64,000 nucleotides of DNA from Verrucomicrobiaceae bacterium (GTDB taxonomy: Bacteria > Verrucomicrobiota > Verrucomicrobiia > Verrucomicrobiales > Verrucomicrobiaceae): NCBI GenBank assembly GCA_016713245.1, contig JADJPM010000001.1:1674001-1738000 (forward strand), given 5' to 3'. Below, piece by piece: positions 35,286 through 46,237 of the stretch. Within the stretch, counting starts at the first letter, position 1. Every line of letters begins with the position of its first letter. A program made the translations under genes and the position numbers. A model generated the notes under the pieces. The model was not told where the DNA came from. It saw nothing but the letters and a program-made list of their open reading frames with translations, and ran no database searches.

Positions 35286-37370
35286 TCACTCCAGCCGCCA
35301 CACAAAAACCGCGCCCTCATCCGCCACCACCAGCCGCTTTCCATCCGCTGAAACGGCCACGCAGCCACGCATCAGCCTCCCGGTGAAGTTTTCCGCCAGC
35401 TTCTTCGCCAGCCACACATCACCACCGGTCTTCATCAGCCGAAAAACGGCCGCAGGTTCATCCGTGATCACATAAAGCGTGCCGTTGGCCACATCGGCAG
35501 CGACACCACGCACCGGTGGCAGCGGCTCCACGAGCTTCAGCGGAGTCAAAACGCCGTTTTGCACGCTCGCGAGCCGCATTTCGTCCTCCACGGCCACGAC
35601 GATCTCATGTCGCGTCAGAGTCACATCAACGAGGGCCGCCTTGGCCTCGACGAGCACCTTCGGCGCGTGCTCGTCTTTTAAAGAAACCGCGAAAAGCTGC
35701 CTCTCCGCCACCACGAGCGCGGTTTGCGCCGTGATGGATGCATCTCCACTCCAAATCGCAGGCGGCAGCTCCACCGGGCCTGCATTTTTCACCGGCAGCG
35801 GATGATCTCCCCACGCCGAATCCGCCGCCAGCAGACGCGCCTCGCCGAGATCAGCCAGATCGACATGTGAGACATAGCCGGGATGCGTCCACGCCATCCG
35901 CGCACCATCCGCCGTGAAGGCCATGCCGTCCGCGTGCGTCTCCCGTATCCACGCCGCAGGCTGCTCACCCTTCATCAGCCACGCCATGCCGCTGCCCACC
36001 GCCAGCCACGCCCGGTCATCCCAGCGCGGATGCAGTGTCAGTGAGCGTGGAGACATCGCCGAGCCATCGTTCAGCTCCGGCACGTGTGCGCGGAACACCG
36101 TCGGCTTTGGCAGCTCGCTTTTCAGCGCGGCCACGCGTTGCCACTCGAAGTTCTCCCTCACGTCCCGCACGCTCGCGGCCTCTTTGGACTCATCCGACTT
36201 CTTCGTCGCATTCGTCCCATCTGGCTGCCGCAGTCCAAAATACGCCCCCAAGGCCAAAACAGCCGCCACAGCCCACCACCGGCCTCTTCCACGCGAAGGC
36301 CTCGTTGTGTTCAAAACACGCGTCGTGGCCCATTTCCACTCCACCGGCTCTGCCGGAGGCATTTTGGCCATCAAAGCCTTCAAATCGTGCCCGGCGCAAA
36401 ACGGCTCCAAAGCCTCCGCCACCTCCGCGCAGCTCGAAAAACGATCCGCAGGCACATGCGCCGTCATCTTGGCCAAAACCGCCGCCAGCGCAGCCGAAAC
36501 GCCCGCGCAATGCGCCGCGATGTCCGCCAGCGGCTGCTGCGCGATGCGATTCAGCCTCTTCAACAACGACGATTCCTTTTCGCGATCCACCCGCGGCGAT
36601 TCACCCGCCAGAAGATGCCAAAGCGTCGCCCCGAGGCTGAAAACATCCACGCGCAGGTCCGCCGTGCTCGGCGACTCCACCTGCTCCGGTGCCGCATAGT
36701 CGAGCGTGCCCACGAACTCGCTGCTCATCGTCAAACTCATGCCGCCGAGCCCCGCATCTGCGGCTGCAAACTGCGCCAGACCGAAATCCAGCAGCTTCAC
36801 GCCCTCCGCGCCCACCATCACATTCCCCGGCTTCACATCGCGATGCACCAGCCCGCGCTCATGCGCATGATGCAGCGCCAGCGCCGCCTGCCGCGCGATC
36901 TCGCACGCATCCGCCACGCGCAGCGCTCCGGTTTGCTCCAGCAGCCGGTTCAAACTCATGCCCTGGATCAGCTCCATCGTCAGAAACCAAGTCCCCTCCC
37001 GCTGCCCGGCATCAAAGCAGCGCACCACGCCCGGATGATCCACCTGCGCCGCCGCCTGCATCTCACGCTCAAAACGCGTCAGCGTCGCCGCATCCCCGCG
37101 AAACGTCGGTGCCAGCACCTTCATCGCCATCTCGCGCCCGAGATGCCGGTGCTTCACCCGCCACACCGTGCCAAAGCCCCCGCGCCCGATCTTCCCGCCA
37201 AACGCCAGCTCCGGAAACAGCCCCATCAACGTCTCCGACGCCACCTCCGAATCCGCCGCGCCCTTCGCCACAGTCTCGGAATCCTCCTTCACCAGCGCCA
37301 ATCCCAACAAACCTGCCTCACGCCCGGAGAGGGCGTCTGGAGCTGATGGTGAGGAAGGTTGATCAGGCAT
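35286..37370 (-). CDS. Ser/Thr protein kinase with C-terminal beta-propeller-like region
   Basis: Hanks-type kinase of 694 residues. All main motifs are present: IGRGGFGTVWRV, AMKVL lysine, VHRDVKPGNV, LDFGLAQ and YAAPEQ. A kinase domain of about 280 residues is followed by one membrane helix (WWAVAAVLALGAYFGL). An outside part of about 300 residues has repeated short strands (WLAVGSGMAWLMKGEQ, GTLYVITDEPAAVF, VAVSADGKRLVVADEGAVFV). The layout is a membrane receptor that could sense a ligand outside and phosphorylate targets inside. It is divergent from the sigma factor at 37500, a pairing typical of Planctomycetes and Verrucomicrobia in which the kinase may control the sigma factor. I chose the ATG at 37370. 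Confidence 0.88.
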   Translation of the reverse strand: MPDQPSSPSAPDALSGREAGLLGLALVKEDSETVAKGAADSEVASETLMGLFPELAFGGKIGRGGFGTVWRVKHRHLGREMAMKVLAPTFRGDAATLTRFEREMQAAAQVDHPGVVRCFDAGQREGTWFLTMELIQGMSLNRLLEQTGALRVADACEIARQAALALHHAHERGLVHRDVKPGNVMVGAEGVKLLDFGLAQFAAADAGLGGMSLTMSSEFVGTLDYAAPEQVESPSTADLRVDVFSLGATLWHLLAGESPRVDREKESSLLKRLNRIAQQPLADIAAHCAGVSAALAAVLAKMTAHVPADRFSSCAEVAEALEPFCAGHDLKALMAKMPPAEPVEWKWATTRVLNTTRPSRGRGRWWAVAAVLALGAYFGLRQPDGTNATKKSDESKEAASVRDVRENFEWQRVAALKSELPKPTVFRAHVPELNDGSAMSPRSLTLHPRWDDRAWLAVGSGMAWLMKGEQPAAWIRETHADGMAFTADGARMAWTHPGYVSHVDLADLGEARLLAADSAWGDHPLPVKNAGPVELPPAIWSGDASITAQTALVVAERQLFAVSLKDEHAPKVLVEAKAALVDVTLTRHEIVVAVEDEMRLASVQNGVLTPLKLVEPLPPVRGVAADVANGTLYVITDEPAAVFRLMKTGGDVWLAKKLAENFTGRLMRGCVAVSADGKRLVVADEGAVFVWRLE

Positions 37371-37400
37371 GGGCTGGGTATCAAACAAGATCAAGGCTAC

Positions 37401-37496
37401 GCCGTCAAAGGGTCAAGGTGTCAAGACACCCTGCTTGACCTATCGCCCCTCCTTCTTGACTCTCTTGACCACTCTTTGACCCGTCTTTGACCTCTC
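37401..37496. repeat. TTGACC word repeats between kinase and sigma genes
   Basis: At least nine copies of TTGACC, TTGACT or their complements (GTCAAAG, GTCAAGG) crowd the 130-bp gap between the divergent starts. CTTGAC occurs repeatedly at about 10-bp spacing near 37434-37492. One inverted pair (GGTGTCAAGACACC) is visible. It may be a regulator-binding region or a slippage-made word repeat. Confidence 0.5.
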
Positions 37497-37499
37497 CCC

Positions 37500-38207
37500 A
37501 TGCCCGACTTCCCCGACACCCGCTGGACCATGATCGCCCGACTGCGCTCAGCGGATGAGGCGCAGCGGCAGCGGGCCTTTGAGGAGCTTTGCGAGGACTA
37601 CTGGCAACCGCTTTACACCTTCGCCCGCAGCCTCGGCAGCGGACCGGAGGACGCCGCGGACCTCACGCAGGACTTTGTGCTGAAGCTGCTGCAAAAAGAC
37701 GGCCAGAGCTTTGACAACGTGCTCCCCGAGCGCGGTCGCCTGCGCACCTGGCTGCGCACCATTTTCCGACATCACCTCAGCAACCATCACCGCGACCAAA
37801 ACACGCTCAAACGCGGCAGCGCCATCACCTTCCAGCCGCTCGATCTCGACGCTCTCGAACGCGAATTCACCGCGCAAGACTCCGCCCGCAGCCCCGACGA
37901 GGCCTTTGACCGCGTGTGGATGCGCGATCTGCTCCGCCGTGCCCTCGCCCGACTCATCGCGAAGCACGACGAACGCGGCCGCGGCGATTTCGTCCGCACT
38001 TTGGAGCCTCACCTCACCGACAGCGCCTCGCTCGACCACACCGCACTCGCCGAAAAACTCCAGATCAGCGAAAACGCCCTCCGCACCGCCCTTCATCGCC
38101 TACGCCGCGAGTATGGCGAGATCCTCCGCACCGAGGTCGCTGCCACTTTGCCCGAAGGCGATGACATTGATGCCGAGCTTCGTCATCTGCTGGCCGTGGC
38201 GGGCTGA
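37500..38207 (+). CDS. ECF-like sigma factor
   Basis: Sigma-70 family protein of 235 residues that directs RNA polymerase to selected promoters. The start PDFPDTRWTMIARLRSADE is the usual opening of this planctomycete/verrucomicrobial group. Region 2 is FEELCEDYWQPLYTFARSLG and DLTQDFVLKLLQK, which binds the -10 element. Region 4 is ALAEKLQISENALRTALHRL, a helix-turn-helix for the -35. Region 3 is absent, as in ECF types. It is divergent from the Ser/Thr kinase at 35286 across a repeat-rich gap, so the two are likely one signalling pair. A candidate target is the promoter type before the sulfatase and the giant surface protein, which lie just past the kinase. Confidence 0.85.
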   Translation: MPDFPDTRWTMIARLRSADEAQRQRAFEELCEDYWQPLYTFARSLGSGPEDAADLTQDFVLKLLQKDGQSFDNVLPERGRLRTWLRTIFRHHLSNHHRDQNTLKRGSAITFQPLDLDALEREFTAQDSARSPDEAFDRVWMRDLLRRALARLIAKHDERGRGDFVRTLEPHLTDSASLDHTALAEKLQISENALRTALHRLRREYGEILRTEVAATLPEGDDIDAELRHLLAVAG

Positions 38208-38293
38208 AAAGGGCTGCGAGGAGCCAAGTGGGCAAAAAATAGGTGTCAAACCTGCTCACATGGCTAAATCTCCGCCTCCCTCGATTTCCCTTC

Positions 38294-41075
<2,782 letters not shown>

Positions 41076-41081
41076 GCCGTA

Positions 41082-41102
41082 GAACGAACTTTCAGTTCGT
41101 TC
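41082..41102. terminator. Hairpin after aconitase
   Basis: GAACGAAC pairs with GTTCGTTC over a 5-base loop (TTTCA), seven bases after the aconitase stop. No T-run follows, so it may stabilise the 3' end instead of acting as a full rho-independent terminator. The stem sequence looks like a dispersed repeat. Confidence 0.5.
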
Positions 41103-41135
41103 AGCGACACCCGCTTGCATAAAAAGTCTGCGGCA

Positions 41136-41187
41136 TTGCCCAACCCTCTAAAATGTCTCTAATTAGCCTCTAATTAGAGACATTTTT
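41136..41187. promoter_or_regulatory. AT-rich palindrome before SRPBCC gene
   Basis: After TTGCCCAACCCTCT, a perfect inverted repeat follows: 16-bp arms AAAATGTCTCTAATTA (41150-41165) and its complement (41171-41186), with a 5-base centre. The ATG of the next gene begins two bases later. A close copy lies before the Fic gene at 42684-42733. Both position and symmetry suggest an operator for a dimeric regulator, or a mobile palindrome. Confidence 0.6.
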
Positions 41188-42171
41188 ATGCCATGCTCCC
41201 CCGATCCCCTGTCACCAAAACCATTTCCGAATGGGTTGATCTGTTTTATCGTCTCGAGCTTGGCCGCGATGGCTGTTTTCACGGTGACGGACAGATTCCG
41301 TACATACGGTTACTCGCTCTTCATCGGAGTGCCGCTAGGAATGGGCGTGCTACTAGGACTTCTTTATCAGCGTGGTCGTAGGTGGAAATGGTTGGAATCG
41401 CTTTATTTGCTGGTTTGCTCGCTCGGCATGGCATCAGTGTGGCTCATTCTCTGCCAGATCGAAGGAGTTATCTGTGTGCTGATGGCTGCGACGCTAGTTT
41501 CCTTCGTCGCGCTCGCAGGCATGCTGGTTTTTTGTTTCGTTGACTTTCTGCTACGAAGTTTTCGACACCGGAACAAGCTCCACTGCCTCGCCATCCTCTG
41601 CATCCCTCTCGCGATGAATTGGGAGGCATCCCATCGTCCGACGCCGCCAATGCTCGAACAAACTACCAGCATCGAAGTGAATGCCTCGCCAGAGGGCGTG
41701 TGGCAGTTCATTCCTTCATTCCCAGCGATCAAAGACGCTCCTGCAGGCTGGTTGGCGAGCGGAGTCGCCTATCCCATCTCCTCGGAGATCGATGGCAGCG
41801 GCGTGGGTGCCACGCGGCGTTGCATCGTCTCCACCGGCACGATGCCGGAGGTCGTCACCGCCTGGGAACCCGGCAAAAAGCTCGAATTTGAGGTGAAGGA
41901 AACACCACCCGCCATGGTGGAAACGAATCCTTTCGGTGAGGTCCACGCACACCACCTCGAAGGCTACTTTCAGGCTCGTTATGGCCGTTTCGTGCTCGTT
42001 CCTCTCCCGGATGGACGCACACGCATCGAAGGCACCAGTTGGTTCGTGCATGACTTGTGGCCTCAATGGTATTGGGAACCCGTCACCCGCCACACCGTCT
42101 CCCAAATCCACACTCGCGTGCTCAAGCACATCAAGTCACTCGCCGAAAAAGCCGCCGCCGCTTCCCGGTAA
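41188..42171 (+). CDS. Membrane protein with SRPBCC ligand-binding domain
   Basis: Protein of 327 residues. The first 130 hold four or five membrane helices (LICFIVSSLAAMAVF, LFIGVPLGMGVLLGLLY, LYLLVCSLGMASVWLILC, TLVSFVALAGMLVFCFVDFL). The rest is a START/SRPBCC-type domain (TSIEVNASPEGVWQFIPSFP, RRCIVSTGTMPEVVTAWEPG, FVLVPLPDGRTRIEGTSWFV), a fold that encloses hydrophobic ligands. Proteins of this layout are known in Proteobacteria and Verrucomicrobia without clear role. The ATG directly follows a perfect palindrome, leaving almost no room for a ribosome site, which suggests a leaderless or specially regulated start. The PH-like gene follows 13 bp later. Confidence 0.72.
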   Translation: MPCSPDPLSPKPFPNGLICFIVSSLAAMAVFTVTDRFRTYGYSLFIGVPLGMGVLLGLLYQRGRRWKWLESLYLLVCSLGMASVWLILCQIEGVICVLMAATLVSFVALAGMLVFCFVDFLLRSFRHRNKLHCLAILCIPLAMNWEASHRPTPPMLEQTTSIEVNASPEGVWQFIPSFPAIKDAPAGWLASGVAYPISSEIDGSGVGATRRCIVSTGTMPEVVTAWEPGKKLEFEVKETPPAMVETNPFGEVHAHHLEGYFQARYGRFVLVPLPDGRTRIEGTSWFVHDLWPQWYWEPVTRHTVSQIHTRVLKHIKSLAEKAAAASR

Positions 42172-42184
42172 CTCCTTCGTGATT

Positions 42185-42646
42185 ATGAGTTCCACCGTTT
42201 TCCCCATGATTCCCGCCGCCAGCAAGTCGCTGTGGTTCTTTGCCATCATCAGCCTCGTGCTGCTCGGCGTCCTCGTGCTGATGATCTGGCTGGCGTGGTC
42301 CATGCAGCATGTGCGCTTCACCGTCTCCCATGAAGGCCTGCGACTCCAAGGTGATCTCTATGGCCGCTTGATTCCTCTCCAATCACTCAAGCTCGACGAA
42401 GCCGTCGTCACCAACCTCAACACCGATACGGATCATCAGCCCACCCGCCGCACCATGGGCACCGGCCTGCCAGGTTACGCCGCTGGCTGGTTCACCCTGC
42501 GCAACGGAGCGAAAGCCCTGCTTTACGTCACCGACCGCACCCGCGTCGCCCGCCTTCCCACGACGGAAGGCTACTCGGTCATGCTCAGCGTGACTGATCC
42601 AGCGGCCTTGATCGCCGCACTGCGCAGCCAGTCGGAATCCCGCTGA
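42185..42646 (+). CDS. Membrane-anchored PH-like domain protein
   Basis: Protein of 153 residues with one N-terminal membrane helix (LWFFAIISLVLLGVLVLMIW) and a C-terminal bacterial PH-like beta barrel (RFTVSHEGLRLQGDLYGRLI, YAAGWFTLRNGAKALLYVTD, ARLPTTEGYSVMLSVTD). Bacterial PH domains of this type are often found in small membrane proteins of unknown role. It begins 13 bp after the SRPBCC gene and is probably in the same transcript. A hairpin (GCCTCC/GGAGGC at 42651-42665) follows its stop. Confidence 0.65.
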   Translation: MSSTVFPMIPAASKSLWFFAIISLVLLGVLVLMIWLAWSMQHVRFTVSHEGLRLQGDLYGRLIPLQSLKLDEAVVTNLNTDTDHQPTRRTMGTGLPGYAAGWFTLRNGAKALLYVTDRTRVARLPTTEGYSVMLSVTDPAALIAALRSQSESR

Positions 42647-42650
42647 TTGA

Positions 42651-42665
42651 GCCTCCCAAGGAGGC
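42651..42665. terminator. Short hairpin after the PH-like gene
   Basis: GCCTCC pairs with GGAGGC over a CAA loop, four bases after the stop. It is not followed by a T-run. It may be a weak terminator. Confidence 0.4.
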
Positions 42666-42683
42666 GCCAAGGCGTCAGAAAGG

Positions 42684-42733
42684 TTGCCAACCCTCTAAAA
42701 CCTATCTAATTATACTCCAATTAGATACATTTT
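42684..42733. promoter_or_regulatory. AT-rich palindrome before the Fic gene
   Basis: TTGCCAACCCTCTAAAA is followed by CCTATCTAATT, seven bases, then AATTAGATACATTTT. This is an imperfect copy of the palindrome at 41136-41187, sharing the CCAACCCTCTAAAA lead and the TCTAATT..AATTAGA core. It ends seven bases before the ATG at 42740. Fic proteins of this type carry a winged-helix end, so autoregulation through this site is possible. Confidence 0.6.
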
Positions 42734-42739
42734 AGACAG

Positions 42740-44083
42740 ATGCGCCTCCCCGAACCCCCGCCACCCCTTCACTACCTGCTGACCACTTCGGTCAGTCCGG
42801 CGCGGTGGTCGCAGGTGCTGAGCATGAAAAACCCGGTGCAGCCGTTGGAGGGGGAATATTTGCACTGGGATGATTTGGAGGCTCGAAAGCCCCCGGCGGA
42901 CCTCTCCAAGGCCGAGTGGTGGTTGCTGATGAAAACGGGCAGGCAGTTTGCCCGGCAGGAAGTGCCGTTGAAGGACAAAAAGGGTCAGCCATTCAGCTTC
43001 TCCATCGTGCCAGAGATGTTTGAGGCGCTGCATCACATCGACCAGCGTTGCGCGGGGAACATCGCCATGCCCGAGCATGTCTCGAAGGCCGCCGAAAGCT
43101 CCGGCATTCAGACGCGCTACAAAATCAACTCGCTCATGGAGGAGGCGGTGACCTCCAGCCTGCTCGAAGGAGCTGCCGTGACGCGTGAAAAGGCCCGCGA
43201 CCTGCTCCGCAGCGGGCGCAAGCCGCGTGACAAAAGTGAGCGCATGATCGTGAACAACTTCATCACGATGCAGCACCTTCAAAAGATCAAAGACCGGCCG
43301 CTCACGCCGGAGCTGGTGCTGGAAATCCACGCGATGATCTCCCGCGATGCCTTGGACAAAACCGATGGCGCAGGCCGCCTGCGCCGCGCGGATGAACGCA
43401 TCGAAGTCGCCGATGATGAGGACAATGTCTTCCACATCCCTCCCGCCGCATCGCAACTGCCCGAACGCCTCGCCGCCATGTGCGACTTCGCGAACGATCA
43501 GCAGCTCCGCGGGTACCTGCACCCCGTCGTCCGTGCCATCATCCTGCATTTCTGGCTGGCCTACGATCACCCCTTTGTCGATGGCAACGGCCGCACTGCC
43601 CGAGCCTTGTTCTACTGGTCGATGTTGCGCGGCGGCTTCTGGCTCTTCGAGTTCATTTCCATCTCCCAGGCATTGCTGCGTTCCCCAGCAGATTACTACC
43701 GCGCCTTTTTGCTCACGGAGACCGACGACAACGACCTCAACTATTTCCTCCTGCATCAACTGCGCTGCATCGGTACCGCGATCGAAGACTTGCACGCCTA
43801 TCTCGCCCGCAAATCCGCCGAGCGGCAGACCTTGCAGACCAGCCTTCGCGATATCGGCTGGATCAATCCGCGCCAGCAAGCCCTCCTCGAACATGCGCTG
43901 GAAAACGCCAGTGCCACCTACACCTTCGACAGCCACCAGCGCAGCCATCAAATCTCCCTCATGACCGCCAGATCCGACCTGCTGGCCTTGGAGAACAAAG
44001 GATTGCTCACCTCTCGCATCGAAGGCAAACAACGCATCTTCCGCCCCGCACCCGGACTCGATCAAAAGCTCCGGCACTCCTAA
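42740..44083 (+). CDS. Fic family protein (AMP transferase type)
   Basis: Fic enzymes usually transfer AMP from ATP to a protein. The catalytic motif is HPFVDGNGRTAR near residue 280, complete with His, the phosphate loop and Arg. An inhibitory alpha-helix motif SSLLEG lies about 130 residues earlier, before the core, which marks class II Fic proteins that restrain themselves. The N-terminal 100 residues contain a DUF4172-like region. The C-terminal part is a winged-helix domain (SHQISLMTARSDLLALENKG, LLTSRIEGKQRIFRPAPGL), fitting DNA binding. The length of 447 residues is normal. An AT-rich palindrome sits directly before the start. Targets are unknown; no antitoxin-like gene is adjacent. 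Confidence 0.85.
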   Translation: MRLPEPPPPLHYLLTTSVSPARWSQVLSMKNPVQPLEGEYLHWDDLEARKPPADLSKAEWWLLMKTGRQFARQEVPLKDKKGQPFSFSIVPEMFEALHHIDQRCAGNIAMPEHVSKAAESSGIQTRYKINSLMEEAVTSSLLEGAAVTREKARDLLRSGRKPRDKSERMIVNNFITMQHLQKIKDRPLTPELVLEIHAMISRDALDKTDGAGRLRRADERIEVADDEDNVFHIPPAASQLPERLAAMCDFANDQQLRGYLHPVVRAIILHFWLAYDHPFVDGNGRTARALFYWSMLRGGFWLFEFISISQALLRSPADYYRAFLLTETDDNDLNYFLLHQLRCIGTAIEDLHAYLARKSAERQTLQTSLRDIGWINPRQQALLEHALENASATYTFDSHQRSHQISLMTARSDLLALENKGLLTSRIEGKQRIFRPAPGLDQKLRHS

Positions 44084-44128
44084 AGTGGCCCCTTCGTCAT
44101 TCCGCATTCGCCATTCGTCATTACTTCC

Positions 44129-45151
44129 ATGTCTCCCCACGACCTCCCCGACCTCGAAGAGCGCCTCTCACGCCCCACACCGGCGGTGATCGACCTGATG
44201 CGGCAGATTCCGGGCGATTTCATCGTGCTCGGTGCCGCAGGAAAGATGGGGCCTTCACTTTCCCGCATGATCAAACGCGCCAGCGATGATGCCGGCACGC
44301 CGCGGCGCGTCATCGCCGTGTCGCGCTTCAGTTCACCCGGCTCGCAGGAGGAATTCAACGCGCATGGCATCGAAACCGTCGCGCGAGATCTGCTCGATGC
44401 GAACGCCGTGGCCTATCTTCCCGCCGCAGCGAATGTCATCTACATGGCGGGCATGAAATTCGGTGCCACCGGCAATGAATCGCTCACCTGGGCCATGAAC
44501 GCATGGTTGCCCGGCATCGTGTGCGAGCGCTACAGCCGCAGCCGCATCGTCGCCTTCTCCACAGGCAATGTGTATGGCCTCACGCCCGTCGAAAACGGCG
44601 GCAGCCGCGAGGAAGACACGCTCAATCCCGCCGGCGAATACGCCATGAGCTGCCTCGGCCGTGAGCGCCTCTTCGAGCACTTCAGCCACGCACGCGGCAC
44701 GCCCGTCTCGCTCATCCGCCTGAACTACGCCTGCGACCTGCGCTACGGCGTGCTCGTCGATATCGCCCGCAAAGTGTGGGCCGACGAACCCGTCGATGTC
44801 ACGATGGGCCACTTCAACACCATCTGGCAGGGCGATGCGAATGCGCTCTCCCTGCTCACGCTCGCCCACACCTCCTCACCAGCCACCGCCTTCAACATCA
44901 CCGGCATCCGCACCCTCTCCGTGCGCGACACCGCGCTGCACTTGGGCGAACTCCTCGGCAAAACGCCGCAAATCACCGGCACCGAGGCCAAGGACGCGCT
45001 GCTGAGCAATGCCACACGCTCCATCCTCTCCCTCGGTCCGCCTTTCGTCAGCGAAACCGACCTCATCGAATGGACCGCCGACTGGATCAAACGTGGTGGC
45101 ACCTCCCTCGGCAAACCCACTCACTTCGAGTCTCGCGATGGCAAATTCTGA
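44129..45151 (+). CDS. NAD-dependent epimerase/dehydratase family protein
   Basis: Extended short-chain dehydrogenase of 340 residues. The Rossmann motif is VLGAAGKMGPSLSRM, and an STGNVYG stretch with YAMSCLGRER holds the Tyr-x-x-x-Arg variant where Lys would usually be, since YxxxK is replaced by YAMSCLGRER. It may therefore differ in chemistry from classic epimerases. It overlaps the next gene, a DHDPS-family lyase, by 14 bp and so is cotranscribed. Together the pair resembles sugar-acid or uronate breakdown sets in which a dehydrogenase or epimerase works with a keto-acid lyase. Substrate is unknown. Confidence 0.8.
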   Translation: MSPHDLPDLEERLSRPTPAVIDLMRQIPGDFIVLGAAGKMGPSLSRMIKRASDDAGTPRRVIAVSRFSSPGSQEEFNAHGIETVARDLLDANAVAYLPAAANVIYMAGMKFGATGNESLTWAMNAWLPGIVCERYSRSRIVAFSTGNVYGLTPVENGGSREEDTLNPAGEYAMSCLGRERLFEHFSHARGTPVSLIRLNYACDLRYGVLVDIARKVWADEPVDVTMGHFNTIWQGDANALSLLTLAHTSSPATAFNITGIRTLSVRDTALHLGELLGKTPQITGTEAKDALLSNATRSILSLGPPFVSETDLIEWTADWIKRGGTSLGKPTHFESRDGKF

Positions 45152-46184
45152 TGCAACGCCCTTCGTAGCGGCGGGCGTCAGCACGCCGCCGAGCGTCCGC
45201 GCCGCCCTGCATCGCGGCCTTGTCATTCCCGCGTGCCCGTTGGCACTGAACGCCTCGCGCAGGCTCGACGAGCGTCGTCAACGAGCCCTGCTGCGCTACT
45301 ACCATGCCGCCGGAGCGGGTGGCGTCGCCGTCGGCGTCCACACCACGCAGTTCGCCATCCGCGATCCGAAGCACGCGCTTTTTGAACCCGTGCTCACGTT
45401 GGCCGCCGAAGAGTTCAAAAACGATCCACGCCGCCTCGTCCGCATCGGCGGCGTGTGCGGACTCACCTCGCAGGCCGTTCACGAGGCCACACTGCTCCGC
45501 GAACTCGGTTACGATGCCGCGTTGATCAGCCTCGCCACCCTCAAATCGGCCACCGAGGCCGAAATGGTCGCTCACTGCTGCGAAATCGCGCGAATCATCC
45601 CCATCGTCGGATTTTACCTCCAGCCCGCCGTGGGCGGGAAAGTGCTTCCGCGCTCGTTTTGGCAAAAATTCGCGGAAATCGAGAACGTGGTCGCCATCAA
45701 GATCGCGCCCTTCAACCGCTACCAGACGCTTGATGTCATCCACGCGGTCAAAGACAGCGGAAGGACCGACATCGCGCTATACACCGGCAATGATGACAAC
45801 ATCGTGCTCGATCTCATTTCGCCGTATCCGGTGCGTATCGTGGGCGGTTTGCTCGGCCACTGGTCCGTTTGGACACAAAAAGCCGTCGAACTCCTCGCGA
45901 AGTGCCACAGCGAGCCTGTTTCGCCGGAAATGCTCCAACTCGCGAATGAAGTCACCGACAGCAACGCCGCCTTCTTCGACGCCGCGAACGCCTTTCACGG
46001 CTGCATCGCCGGCCTCCACGAAATCCTCCGCCGCCAAGGCCTCCTCGAAGGCCTCTGGTGCCTCGACGAGCACGAAACCCTCAGTCCCGGCCAACTCGCC
46101 GAGATCGACCGAGTCTGCGCCGCCTACCCGCACCTCAGCGATGATGAATTCGTCTCGGAGCATCGAGACGAATGGCTGCGGTGA
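45138..46184 (+). CDS. Dihydrodipicolinate synthase family lyase
   Basis: TIM-barrel enzyme of 348 residues in the DapA/NAL family, which forms a Schiff base between a lysine and a keto acid. The barrel start is GLVIPACPLALNASRRLDER, and the catalytic Lys is likely in NVVAIKIAPFNRYQ after the Tyr in IVGFYLQPAVGG. The length exceeds DapA (about 290) and the usual GGTGE substrate motif is not obvious, so this is not a lysine-biosynthesis enzyme but a catabolic relative. The ATG at 45138 lies inside the end of the epimerase gene; the 14-bp overlap shows coupling. Oligopeptidase B follows 53 bp later. Confidence 0.78.
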   Translation: MANSDATPFVAAGVSTPPSVRAALHRGLVIPACPLALNASRRLDERRQRALLRYYHAAGAGGVAVGVHTTQFAIRDPKHALFEPVLTLAAEEFKNDPRRLVRIGGVCGLTSQAVHEATLLRELGYDAALISLATLKSATEAEMVAHCCEIARIIPIVGFYLQPAVGGKVLPRSFWQKFAEIENVVAIKIAPFNRYQTLDVIHAVKDSGRTDIALYTGNDDNIVLDLISPYPVRIVGGLLGHWSVWTQKAVELLAKCHSEPVSPEMLQLANEVTDSNAAFFDAANAFHGCIAGLHEILRRQGLLEGLWCLDEHETLSPGQLAEIDRVCAAYPHLSDDEFVSEHRDEWLR

Positions 46185-46237
46185 TCGGGATCTCTCCGCC
46201 ATTGATCCGTTCCAGCCTGAGGCTTACAGAAGCGAGA

